The translations under genes and the position numbers were made by a program. Below are positions 36,170 to 46,769 of a stretch of 64,000 bases of DNA, piece after piece. Source of the stretch: Sympetrum striolatum. Lineage: Eukaryota; Arthropoda; Insecta; Odonata; Libellulidae. The stretch lies in NCBI GenBank assembly GCA_947579665.1, contig OX388351.1, positions 51,158,939 through 51,222,938 of the forward strand, written 5' to 3'. Every line of letters begins with the position of its first letter. Position 1 is the first letter of the stretch. Below the pieces are notes generated by a model. It searched no databases. It saw nothing but the letters and a program-made list of their open reading frames with translations, and had not been told where the DNA came from.

Positions 36170-36544
36170 TTACTCCTGTTGCAACTGTGTCCGCACTCCC
36201 TGTGCCCCAGGGTTCACTCCTTCCCGCCCCTCTCAAACCTATTTCTCCGACCACTGCAAGGGGTCCCATTTGAAACGCTACTGGGGAGGATAATTAACTG
36301 GTCAAAAAATTAGGAAACAAATTTTCCGCCCTGTCATTGTTTAACTCTAGAAAACGGTTTGATATATTTCCTCGTCATTCCTCCATCCTTCACACTTAAT
36401 TGGAGTAAATGTCTGCAATTATTGCGATTGAATTTCTAAGAAAGTTGCTATATATAGTCAGTATTTTTGTAATACTGACTACATAAAAGTATTCATGGGA
36501 TATCTGGTGTGTAAGTGTATTATAGTAGGCATAAGGAGGATGTT

Positions 36545-36700
36545 TTTTGAAATTTGTTATTATTATTATTTTTTCGCACTTTCACCAATCCGCATAGTTT
36601 TCTATTGTAGTCTTAAATTTGTTTTTCTTACTATGGATGCTGTTTTCAGAATGACGGGTTTTGAATATTTATGTGAAACGTTTTGCGTGGATTAATTTTT
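36545..36700 (+). repeat. Interspersed repeat R, copy 1
   Basis: ACTATGGATGCTGTTTTCAG, then AATGAC, TTTATGTGAAACGTTTTG and further downstream CAATTCCTATAACCAAAAT match the segment at 61031-61320 (CTATGGAAGCTGTTTTCAG and so on). Shared TTATTATTATT precedes both. The best-matching translations are frame-shifted against each other, so no intact gene is implied. Confidence 0.6.
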
Positions 36701-36888
36701 TAAGATGCGTATAAAAGTATTTAGTTGCAATTCCTATAACCAAAATGGGTGTTGGTATGTACTATTGTAGCTGTTTCTAGTTTCCATGGCTCTTTTATCG
36801 TTTTAATTGTTATTGTTTTATTTGTTTGAATTTTTGTAGCATGTTCTAGACATTGGTTAAGTTTGCCTTATGACGATAACGGCTCCAA

Positions 36889-36934
36889 CGATAATCTCGC
36901 CGTAAATAAAGTCCTTTATTATTGTTATTATTAC
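36889..36934 (+). repeat. 3' end of a non-LTR retroelement, plus strand
   Basis: CGATAATCTCGCCGTAAATA, then AAGTCC and a TTATTATTGTTATTATTAC tail. It matches the minus-strand copies at 8194-8273 and 5212-5285. Confidence 0.55.
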
Positions 36935-37271
36935 TAAAACCTAACAGTAGCATATATGAATAATGTAGTATATAATGTAGTAATGTAATAATGTAATAAT
37001 GTACTATAACCTAACAGTAGCATATAAAGAATTTTCATGCATGTAAATTCAGGAAAAATAGGATTTTAAAATAAATATTCATCTTTATGGACCTTTTGAG
37101 CCAGATGTAGGCTTATCAGGAGGTGTCAGGTTAAGTAATCAAGAGTCTTATATTGCAACTAATTTAAAATTTGGAGTATTTCATAAATGAATTATGAAAA
37201 TTAATAACAATTTCAAATGTATTTTATCAAAATAAAGCATTAAGTTAACAAATCAGTCACAAATAAACTAA

Positions 37272-37442
37272 GTATGATTCAGAATGTGTAATATCCTCGT
37301 AAAGAGAAAAAATCTAGCCGAGCTATTCTTGTAGTGAACTTCCTACCTCATCCACAATGATGAGGGAAGAATAAGATATCCCTTGTTTAACTGTTCCGGT
37401 GGTATGAAGTACCCTTTCAGTATGTATGATTCAGAATGTGTA
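37272..37442. mobile_element. 130-bp repeat, copy 2, flanked by perfect 19-bp direct repeats
   Basis: GTATGATTCAGAATGTGTA occurs at 37272-37290 and again at 37424-37442, perfectly. Between them lies the 130-bp segment shared with 36040-36169. This is the signature of an insertion with target-site duplication; 19 bp is in the range made by LINE-type machinery. Read on the minus strand the element runs from about ACTGAAAGGGTACTTC to a TTTTTT run, like a short polymerase III transcript. The plus strand can fold CTTCC..CCTCATC against GATGAGGGAAG. No tRNA boxes and no poly(A) are seen. Confidence 0.75.
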
Positions 37443-37449
37443 AATGTTA

Positions 37450-38940
37450 CTTGTATTGCTTCTACTACACTATTTCACTAAATATAGTATGAAAAATCAA
37501 TATCAAATAATCAATGAGACAATAAATAAATTAGTAATCAAAGGCATTATCGTCTATCGCGGAAATATTTTCTCAGCGTATTTCGGTCACCACATTGTTT
37601 TGGTTGTACAAAATAAATAATGAAGTGCATGCTTGAAGGAGTTAATTAAACAAAAATTGTGAATAGCTCAAAGAAAACTCCATCCAAACACGAGGATCTC
37701 ATCAACACGTTCCAAGGCTCTCTCGCCGCGCACATAAATTTGCGGCGAAATGATGAAGCTATCCATGGATACACGATAAATAAATCAATAGAGAGAGGGG
37801 CTGGAGGATGAGGCAACTTAAAAACGTTGTCTCTTGTTCTAGATTGGACGCATTCTGAGCTGTTAGGAAAGCAAACAGCCGCCACGATGACGTGCTGATA
37901 GAGGGGGAGACAAAAGAATTACGAAAAGCGCGGCGAGATATCGAGTGATGGGTAATGAATCGACAGCTGCAAATGAGTGGAGAAAGTGGGGAAAAGTAAA
38001 CGGGGAATAAAGGGAAATAAATAAGAATGAAGAGAGAAGAGTTTATATCGGGGGTTGAATGATCACGAATGGGCTATGAGGAGGCGATGGATTGTCTGAG
38101 GCTATTTGACCGGCAGATGGCGCTCTGTGTAGTTATCTTACCCCTTAATGTGTCTACTTTGGTTAACGTAAGTGAAGTTCAGCTTACCTTCGCGAAAAAT
38201 TGAAAGTAAGTTAGCTCACACCATCAAGCTGTCAAGGATGAGGAATAGTTAATTTTTCATTAATAGTTAATTTTTAATTATGTCGTTGAAGAAAATTATT
38301 AAATTATTATGACATACATTGATGTTTATATCATATTTTATTTATAATATTTTTATGATAATTTATTATTTATGTTATAAATATAATATATTTAAATTTA
38401 TATTTTTATGATTTTTTCGTAACAGTTAATCGTTATCTAAGTTTTACAGAGTACTTTAAATTATGTTTATATATGATTTTAAATTAACTATTAAACATAC
38501 TGTTTGTTGGTAAAATAACCTGCAATTTTACGAATGCTAAATTTCAAGTTGAAGTGAATTATTTTCTATTTTTGTAATTTAAATTAAATTGATTTCTGAA
38601 GGTACTTAGAAGGCTGATAAGACGTGGATTGATTTATATGTAAATTATTTATTTTCTATACCAACGTTATTTTAACACGTTATCTGCCTTGAGAGTCCCT
38701 AAATTTTGTAATGATTGTAGCTATACCTGAGACCGGCTAAACAAATTTATTTAAATAGATTGCAAAAAATATATTTTTATATATATCTGGTATATTTATA
38801 TATATATCTGGTATCCTTTGAATAAAACATAAATATCTTACAGGTCCCTTGAGCCATGAGGGTCAAACCCTAATAAAAAATGCAATAATTTCATCAAACA
38901 AATAGAGTAGAAGTAATTGTTGAAAATTTAAACTCAAACA
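37450..38940. other. Gene-free AT-rich spacer
   Basis: Very AT-rich in 38220-38940, with a duplicated TATATATATCTGGTAT near 38780-38815. The less AT-rich part 37700-38170 has no exon-like frame. Confidence 0.4.
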
Positions 38941-39010
38941 TTACAGTGACACAGTTTTTTTTCAAACACTTTCCGGCCAGTGAACGTGCTAAATACATAC
39001 CAGGTGTACT

Positions 39011-39182
39011 TTATAAATTGGGAGATTTTAATGGAAGAGTATTATATGGAGAGATCCCGTGCTTTCTCGACGCACAGCTGACAGGATACTTCCTCAGGTT
39101 GACGACCGGTGTGGTTCCTCTTAGAGACGATATTTCGGCCACCAGCTCGCCCTCTGCCTTAAGACTACAAAGCGTCGACCCT
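39011..39182 (-). CDS. Candidate 3'-terminal coding exon, product unknown
   Basis: On the minus strand a good acceptor (TCAATTCTTTTCAG) is followed at 39182 by 172 nt open to a stop at 39011. The peptide includes LCSLKAEGELVAEISSLRG, then TTPVVNLRKYP. A plus-strand frame is also open across the same bases (38946-39314), and the sequence is less AT-rich than its surroundings, so both may be shadows of something else. No family recognised; a relic of a transposon coding region is possible. Confidence 0.15.
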
Positions 39183-39787
39183 CTGAAAAGAATTGACCCC
39201 GATGTCCACTCGAGAGTTTTTCCTTTGATAATTTTTCTTTTGATACTCTCGCAAAATATACGACAAAACTTCATTATTAGTCGTTTCATATTTTCTGTAG
39301 TTATCCATTTCTAATTCTTTACGCTTTTCCACGAATAATTATTATTTAAAAATACCCGCCTAGATAAAACACTGGGTCAGGTGGTGTTATTGTTTTGCAC
39401 AACATTCAACAACTCGACAACATAGTGAACCACCAAATACATTAAATTTATTACAAAATACATTAATTTACAATTCACAAGAAACAGCTATAATTTAATA
39501 TATATCTACAACCATTAAAACACCGATTCGAGCATTCGGGACTTTGACTATCAGTAGCTCAATAAACGTTACTTGTAATATTTAATTTCCATTACTATTT
39601 TTACGTAGCTAAATAGTTTTAAATCCATTGGTGATAGATTTGTTTATTTTAAGAAGGTTTTAATTGCTAAATTTCAATATTTTTTTGTATATGTCCTATA
39701 TTCGACCACAAATATTTGGTTGCTTTTTCATGGTTCGACTATCGTCTTATCTGCGGACATAAACTGCGCATTGTAATGAGAGAAAAT

Positions 39788-40133
39788 TTGGAACACGGCT
39801 GTTAAGGAATTAGAGGTTTAAAATCTCCAATAGCCGACTTTGCAGTGGCAAATTCTATTCTAATTCATTCATCATCTCATCGCACTTTTTAAGTGAGAAA
39901 GAGTGCTCTTAAAACGCACTCGTACCACCTACTATTGTAGTATACATCCTATCCTATCCTATCGTGCATAATCACTCCTGAATATGAAAGCATTGCTTTC
40001 GAAATTGGTATTAAGTGTTCTTAAACTGCGGTGCCCTTTCTTGTTTTCGCCGAATACCGGTGAAAGAGACGAGGAACCCCGACAAAGACGGCTATTGCAG
40101 ATTTTAAACCTCCAATTAACTACGCTACACGGG
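39788..40133. mobile_element. MITE family M, copy 3
   Basis: The left end reads GAACACGGCTGTTAAGGAAT, then TAGAGGTTTAAAATCTCC. The right end, reverse-complemented, reads GGAGGTTTAAAATCTGCAAT, then AGCCGTCTTTGTCGGGG. It shares both ends with the 14.7-kb copy. The interior differs (AGTGAGAAAGAGTGCTCTTA region), so the family has variable internal sequence. No coding capacity. Confidence 0.72.
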
Positions 40134-40139
40134 TTTACC

Positions 40140-41455
40140 CAATTTGTATATTTCCATCAGTGAATAAAGAAACAATAATGATAATTGATCTGAAACGCAG
40201 CAACTACTTCGAAGTAAAGGATTGCACAGCATGTGGACTTATTCCGTGCTAGCATTAATTCCCCTCGCGAGCACGGACGGTTGAAAGAAATTTCGTAGCA
40301 GAATGTTTCTGCGTCGCATGCTTTGACTTCGAGGAATCCGCAACAGTTGTTGTATCCGTAACCATAGGAGACAATCGCGGAGCGTGGGCAGACTCGAAAG
40401 CCCACGTATTATGCGGGGATTAGGTGTCGCCGCTTGCACAACAGGCGAATGGGAGAAAAAACACAGAGGGGTGAGTGGGAATGTTTCTCCGGAAAAAGAT
40501 TAAGGTCGAAAGCGTTTGTTCTTGGAACCATCATCGCCAATCGGGATCATCCTCTTAATTTACGATGGGAAAACTATAATACCCATTCTTCCGGTTCCAT
40601 CCCGCCGCGTAATTCCACAGAAAAGCAATTAATGTACTTTTCGGATCTTCTCTCTTATCTCTATCGGGGTTGATTGGACCGTCGTACATTCTAGAAATGT
40701 TGAGCATGTTCCTGTGTAATAAAACATAAGGTTGAATTTTGTGCATCAAAGAAGAAAAAGCTCTATGTAACATAGTATATCGTAGTTAATATATCGTATA
40801 GTAGATAGTATCGTAGTTATTATATAGTTATAGATATCGTAGTTATATAGCGATATAAAGTGGTTAAAGAATGGAATATGTTGCCTGAAGAGGTATTAAA
40901 ACCCTTACCTAAAATAAAAAGGATTTAACAAGTTCATGTAGTAATTTATTATTAAAGATTGAAATGAATGGGACACATTTTTAACTTTTTTGTAAATTTT
41001 AAGAATAATATTCGTCATTTGGTCATTTTGTGAAACGATAAAAATTGACTATGTTAACGTAACTTCATTTATGAAATGTCTACAGCGCATGTATATTATA
41101 TATTCCACAGGACCCATTGGGGATTTAGCATAAATTAAGGTTTGTTGTTGTAGTTTTGTGTGTTCTAATATTGTTTGTAAATGCAGCGGTGTTATGTTAA
41201 TCTGTAGGAGGCTTACTGGTGTAAGGGATTGTGGAGTGTTATATTTGTGCTGTAAATGTTTTTAGCTGCCACCTGACATCCATCAAACTGCAGTATTTAT
41301 AATAATAAATAAATGTAATACTCATTCGATCCATGTGTATCCATTTCTGGGGACAGTTAAATTCTGTTTCCGTTGCATCAATTATGAATGAGTGCCATCG
41401 TGTATCTCCAGAAACAATACTGAATTATAAAGAAGAAATTTTGTTAAAAGTGTTT
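40140..41455. other. Spacer, GC-richer at 40240-40680
   Basis: Overlapping short frames at 40157-40773 on both strands lack motifs. At 40780-40860 there is a local repeat of TATCGTAGTTA units. At 41110-41320 a stretch ends in TTTATAATAATAAATAAATG, like a retroelement 3' end. Confidence 0.35.
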
Positions 41456-41461
41456 AGAAAG

Positions 41462-41550
41462 CGGAGGTAATTTCACACAAATGGTCTTCCACCGGGAATC
41501 GAACCTAGCACCGCTTTCAAGGCGCTCCCCCTTTGGCTTGGAACCCGCAG
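41462..41550 (-). repeat. tRNA-derived SINE (family B), decayed copy
   Basis: The minus strand has GGTTCGATTCCCGGTGGAAG (B-box), then CCATTTGTGTGAAATTACCT, a diverged version of the TGTGCGAAATGACCT tail. The head is degraded. Confidence 0.5.
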
Positions 41551-41559
41551 AAGATTTGT

Positions 41560-42760
41560 CAATTTACTTTTTGTTTCTTCACGTTTATGACCGTCTAAAT
41601 GATATGTACCTCTTTCCCAAGTCATATTCCGTCTTACGTAGAAGAAATGAGTGTGAAAACATGCTGTAACGACCTATCTTCGCATTTGCTTTCTCAAATA
41701 AGCTCGGAAATTAGTTATCTCTACTATCGCGGCCATTTACGCAGCAACAGCTTTAATATATCGCTAAATAAACAAGTTCTGAGTTTCCTTAGCAACGAGG
41801 CTATTTCAAACCGTTTGTCTATATCCCGCGGGGAATGGAAGATAACCGTTCCATATAAGTACGCCGATAAGGACTTAAATAACGCCGCTACATTCAGACA
41901 GCATGGGAAATGAAAATCTAGATTGTCAGACAAAAAGTGATGCGTGTGTTGATGGAACTATCGGAGATTAGAACCCTTACCAAGACATTCTTGCTTAATT
42001 GATTCTAAATCGCCAAAATATATTTAAAATAAATAGTAAAATCACCGCTTTTGCTATTAAAAGATCCTAGAATTAATGAATCAGAGCTAAAATGCATCAA
42101 AATAATCAATAAAATATTTTCCTGTCTTGTTTTCTCTTAATTGGGAAATTTTACTGTATTTAATAGGTTTAAAAATCGCCCCAATATTATAAAGTACTCT
42201 CTTACGAATATTAAATTCAATTGCACAGAAACATCGCATCTCTTGCGTGAAAATTAAGTTGCATCATTTCATACCAGCCATGCAATAAAAACAAAAGAAC
42301 TAGCATCATTAAAATTGAACGTTTCATTAAAAATTCAAAAATTTTATTATAATTCTTATGGAAGCCGATGTCTTTGAGCGTAATGCGCAATTTAGCACTC
42401 TTTCGACGTGACATTGCATGAAATTCTTAAATGGCTGTTTCTTTAAAAGATAGTATTAGTTCTTAAATACATGCCTTTGAAAATTGAGATGTTTTGTGCT
42501 TATAATTTTTGTTGCCAAATTCACAAATTATTTAGGAGTATTTCAGAACCGTGTGATCAAACGTTCGATGGAAATAATCATTTTCTTCTTTGATAGGATG
42601 ATTAAAAGCATCCCGTTGGAGGTGTTGCCTTTGCTAATGATCATGCTTCTACTGCAATACTATTGATAAAGACATGATACTACTATTAGGTAACCGTAGC
42701 TCACGATTTCCTTTAATTGATATGATAAAAAAGATGTTTAAAAACTTGTTCTGCTCTGTT
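41560..42760. other. Spacer, no gene called
   Basis: Frames at 41481-41913 (+) and 42484-42666 (+) have no motifs or splice context. AT-rich. Confidence 0.4.
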
Positions 42761-42767
42761 GAACTGT

Positions 42768-42931
42768 TCTGGCCGGGAAGCTCAGATGGTTAAGGCAGCC
42801 TCTCGGATAGAGGAAGATCCTGGGTTCGATTCCCGCCCCCGTCAGATATTTTTCAAATCCGTTTTTCCTTGAGATTTTTCTTAGGTGCACGCCCTTTTGT
42901 GCAATGTACCTTTAACCCTTTCCTCAATGTG
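42768..42931 (+). repeat. tRNA-derived SINE (family A), fullest copy
   Basis: The head GGCCGGGAAGCTCAGATGG carries a good A-box, and GGTTCGATTCC (42823-42833) an exact B-box. The tail runs CCCGTCAGATATTTTTCAAA, CCGTTTTTCCTTGAG, GGTGCACGCCCTTTTGTGCA, ending TTAACCCTTTCCT. Tail fragments recur at 27464-27554 and 222-240, and the head at 255-308. At about 164 bp it is a typical short SINE. Confidence 0.75.
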
Positions 42932-43252
42932 TTTTAAGTTAGCTTATTTTCACTTCTATTAATCCTAAGGTTTCATTTAAATGTTGAGATTATTTTCGGT
43001 TGCTTCCTGGAAATAGTTGCTAACCATAGAACTCCTCTTAATGATATTGTTATAATTTATTTATTTGGCCACCTCAACGATACGCAATGCTTATTTGTAT
43101 TCTTTATCACATCGTTTCTATATTATATTAACAATCGCTTTCTAAATGTTTTCCATCTCAATTGAGGATGATAAAAGATTATGATCGTATAGAGGTCATG
43201 TGAGTTCATAATTAAACGTCTTAAATCGTTGGGGTCTGAAACAAACGGATTG

Positions 43253-43286
43253 ATACCAGTTTCGATGGATGATGAGTATCATCAGG
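43253..43286 (-). other. Decayed copy of the CTGATGA...GAAAC motif
   Basis: The minus strand reads CCTGATGAT, a spacer that forms no good stem, then CGAAACTGGTAT. It has the boxes of the motif found in the foldback elements but a poor central hairpin and no long arms. Confidence 0.4.
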
Positions 43287-43289
43287 TGG

Positions 43290-44080
43290 CACATTACGGA
43301 TATTAGGGTCTTTACGCAATGTTAAGAGGGGATTTGCGGAATGAGGGAGATGCCCCTTTTATATCCCCTCTTCCATCCACCCAATTCCCCATCCAATTCC
43401 CTTTATGCTCATTTTCCTCCTTTTCAAGGCTTTTGCCAGGAATCGACCTCTTTTATGCGTTGACAAAATAAAGGGCAGCTAAATACTATTTGATCTAGTA
43501 CGATTCGCCTGTAATATGTATTACAATTCTATGGGTGAATAGAGTCCCATGTCTTATAGTCCTGGAAGATTTAAGCGTCTTTTAACCTACTAAGAATTGC
43601 ATTTCTCCAACGCAACCCAAGAATAGACCCACAAACTATGATCAATCTCAAAATGTGGAGCGTATTTTTTAGTCCATATCTGCGTAATGAAATACCAATT
43701 ATCGTTAATTCTTCCTGAGTTATCTTTAGTCTTTAATAGTCAGTGACAGTGATTTTCATCAAATGCATTTTGTTCCTTAAACCATTGTTTATGGTGTCTC
43801 CCTCATTAAATCGACTTAAATAGAAAAGATATAATAAAATAAAGACTTTGGACGCTTAAGAAAGAGGCAGAAACTTTATAGAATCAGGAATTCATGAAAA
43901 GTTAATTTATCTGAAGGAAAAGACGTATATAAAGAAAATGGCTGAATTATCCATTTGAATGTTGATATCGTAACTACTATTATGGGACAAGATTAAGCGG
44001 AAATGGCTTATCTTTGGAATACATTTTGGAGTTTTGAGTTATTCAATTTCTTTTAAATTTACAATTACAGTACACGATCA
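43290..44080. other. Spacer, no gene seen
   Basis: A pyrimidine-rich stretch at 43350-43440; otherwise AT-rich without frames of interest. Confidence 0.4.
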
Positions 44081-44085
44081 AACAT

Positions 44086-44163
44086 GAAAAAAGTCTGACG
44101 GAACCGGGAATCGAACCCAGAACTCCAAAATGCTCTATTTCACTGAAATATTCATCCCGACCC
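44086..44163 (-). repeat. tRNA-like SINE head
   Basis: On the minus strand TCTGGGTTCGATTCCCGGTT holds an exact B-box and is followed by CCGTCAGACTTTTTTCATG, the same junction that starts the family A tail at 27464. The upstream half of the tRNA is degraded. Confidence 0.5.
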
Positions 44164-44169
44164 TTTCCT

Positions 44170-45905
44170 TGCCATCATTTTAATATTTTCTCCTCTGGAA
44201 TGAAAAAGACTGGCAGAAATTCCATTCACTATATTCCATCTTACATACTTCCCTATCCACGCATTTTTCTTTCAACCTTTAAGGAATCGATTTTTGCATA
44301 TCATATTTTCCGAATATAGATTTCCAGGAAAAATTTTCAAAGGCTGTTTCTTCCTACTTCAATACTGTCTTATCCCTCAACTCCAAGTGCGCAACCCGAT
44401 GATCTTTTTTTTTCCTCCAGTTCCTTCATCATCAACTCATCCCTTCCTACTCACCTCTCCCAGATCGTCAATCCCTCCGGATTACTTTTTTTGCTTTCAC
44501 ATTCCTCAAGCCCACCGCTCGGTATTAAGACCTTTTTGCCGCCATGAATGTCACCTTTGTGTCTATTTTTTCCCCTCAGAGTTCTTCCCTAAGCCACCGC
44601 CCTTTTTTCCATACCGCACAAGGAAGATTAGTCGCCTCTTTGATGCATCATTTACCCATTCAATAGCCCTCCCATATATATGTATATTCATCGTACGTTC
44701 TTTAAGATGAAGGAAAAAGGAAGATTCTTCTATCGAGAATTAAGAGGACATCCGGCTTTTTCCCTCCTTTGATCTGGGATCGGATATTACCTATCATCTC
44801 AGCAGGAATTATTCTTTTCTTCTCGGTTAAAAGGACGTCGAAAGCAAATCAATGTCCGTCGTCGATGCTCCTGGAGATGTCTTTTTTATAAGGGGAAGAT
44901 TCTTTTGATACGAACGACCTTACGTGTACGATATTTTTCTCGGATTTGATATGCATATGCTGTACGAACCAGTTCCCGATCCTCTTCGGGTGATTTAAGA
45001 TTAAAACAATATTTTCAATTAAGGATAGTTATTTATATATTGTATTATTTATATTTAAATCTAATTCCTTGAAATTTATTCTATATTTTTATCATATTAA
45101 TTTTTCCTTTTTTTATTATATTTATTTTTATTTATATTTATTTTTATTTATATTTATTTTTATTTATATTTATTTTTATTTATATTTATTTTCTTATTAT
45201 GATTAAAAACATTTATAAATAGACAATCATATCGAAGTGTGACAGTAATAAACAACTTAAAACAATTTCAATGAAACGATATGAAAGCAAAGTAAAAAAT
45301 TTAAAAAATGGAAATATAAAATATAAATACATTTATGTGTGCACTACTCAGACTAAATTTATTATTTTTTCAATTACAAATATCATTATCTCTTTGCTAA
45401 ACGTAGTTTATTTCAGATTTTTCCCTCTTGCCTTTTGTGCCCTTATCATTTCGGTCACACTGGTCAATCGTATGTATGTCTCGTCCATTGTCCAATCATC
45501 CTTTGTTTAGAGTCTTTCGAAATCTGATTCTCGAATGCAAAATTACGCTTTCTATTTTATCATTTTTTCATAAGTTTAAATCATTAAAATAATTTATTCT
45601 CTCGTTCCATATGATTCCTTACACATTGTATGATAATTTTATAAATTATTCTTATCGCTACCTTTTTTGGCTGATTCGTTAATGTTTATTTTTAAATTGT
45701 ATTACTGAATTCCAGTGATATTTAGATATTAATTTTGAAGTTTTGATGAAGATCGTTGATTTTGTGAAGCATCATTACTAATTATATTTTTCGCCGAGCA
45801 CATTGTAATAATTTTACTTTTTATTTTAATATAATTTCCTTATTTTATGTTTTAAAGTATTTTTACCATTTATTTAATTTATAAATTATTTACATGCTGG
45901 GTGAA
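44170..45905. other. Spacer with pyrimidine-rich block 44290-44700
   Basis: A 138-codon plus-strand frame (44294-44710) is Pro/Ser/Phe-rich because the DNA is pyrimidine-rich; it has no domain and I do not call it. From 45000 on the sequence is extremely AT-rich, apart from the tandem repeat at 45115-45192. Confidence 0.4.
45115..45192. repeat. Tandem repeat, 16-bp unit
   Basis: About five copies of TTTATTTTTATTTATA, almost perfect. Confidence 0.8.
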
Positions 45906-45918
45906 AGCCGATAATTGC

Positions 45919-45995
45919 TGGCCTTTAGCGGGAATCGAACCCGGGACCGCTTTCAGCTTATATGAATTAGCTTCCCACTAGGCTAAATGGGGAAG
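45919..45995 (-). repeat. tRNA-like SINE head
   Basis: On the minus strand CGGTCCCGGGTTCGATTCCC holds an exact B-box, and the upstream part has CCCCATTTAGCCTAGTGGG as A-box region. The anticodon arm does not close well and the known tails do not follow, so it is either a separate SINE subfamily or a tRNA pseudogene. Confidence 0.5.
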
Positions 45996-46139
45996 GACGA
46001 GATACGCTGACAAATTACTATTCCGATATTTATAATGCTAGGGTATCGCTCCATTTTTAGTGGAAATGTTAAGCCGTCCATCAATAACTCCCTTTATCGT
46101 AAATGGCAATCTTCAGGGTATTCAATATCTTCGTGGGGG

Positions 46140-46760
46140 TGCAGATTGATCGGGATGATTAACTTTCCCTTTGACGCCCCTCAAACCCTTTTGGCGCCCC
46201 CATTGTTTTGGCGCGATCGTGCGAATCCTCTGCATCCACATCTTCGCCCGGGGCTCGTGCTATTCCTTTGATGGCAACTCCTAGGGTGCTGCTCGGAACC
46301 GCCAATTCTTCGCGCGGTGCGATACAATCATTAAACATCGCTATTCCTCTGGGGGTTCGCAATCCTTCGGAACAATCCCGGTCCACAATCGTTCCGCAGG
46401 CGAAAATCGGTGTGACGATGAGCCCTTCCTCAATCCACGACAAAGGTCATAGCCTTCGGCGCGCATCGCTGCATCGAGGGGTACTCGGGGTGCAGCTGCC
46501 GCCCCTACCACTCGCTTGCAGCCATCTGTCCCAGCCAAAGCCACTCGCTGTGGGACAGTGACGTCACCGAACAGCTGTCTTTCTCTCCGTGCTTTCCCCC
46601 AGCGAGCTCGTGCCACCACTTGGTTCTATTCACCTCCCATCTCAGACGAATCTCTCAGAATTCTCCATTTATCTCATATCCATACAGCCCAAATGATCCG
46701 GCACTCGGGGAGGTAGAATAATGGGGCTGCACGCGACGCTGCCCGTTTATCGATGGGGCA
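46140..46760. promoter_or_regulatory. GC island with E2F pair and CRE palindrome
   Basis: A GC-rich island. TTTTGGCGCC (46189-46198) and TTTTGGCGCG (46206-46215) are E2F-type sites 17 bp apart in the same orientation. The CRE palindrome TGACGTCA is at 46559-46566. Frames on both strands overlap (46208-46561 +, 46443-46159 -, 46619-46341 -) without domains. It is a promoter or enhancer candidate, possibly with a first exon that I cannot delimit. Confidence 0.38.
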
Positions 46761-46769
46761 TCTTGAATC

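Noticed and set aside
44294..44710. 138-codon plus-strand frame
   Set aside because: Composition reflects a pyrimidine-rich tract; no domain, no splice or start context.
45919..45995. tRNA gene on the minus strand
   Set aside because: Exact B-box, but the A-box region and anticodon arm do not fold as a tRNA.
46159..46619. Minus-strand frames of 94 and 92 codons and a plus-strand frame of 117
   Set aside because: They overlap in conflicting phases inside a GC island and none has a recognisable motif.
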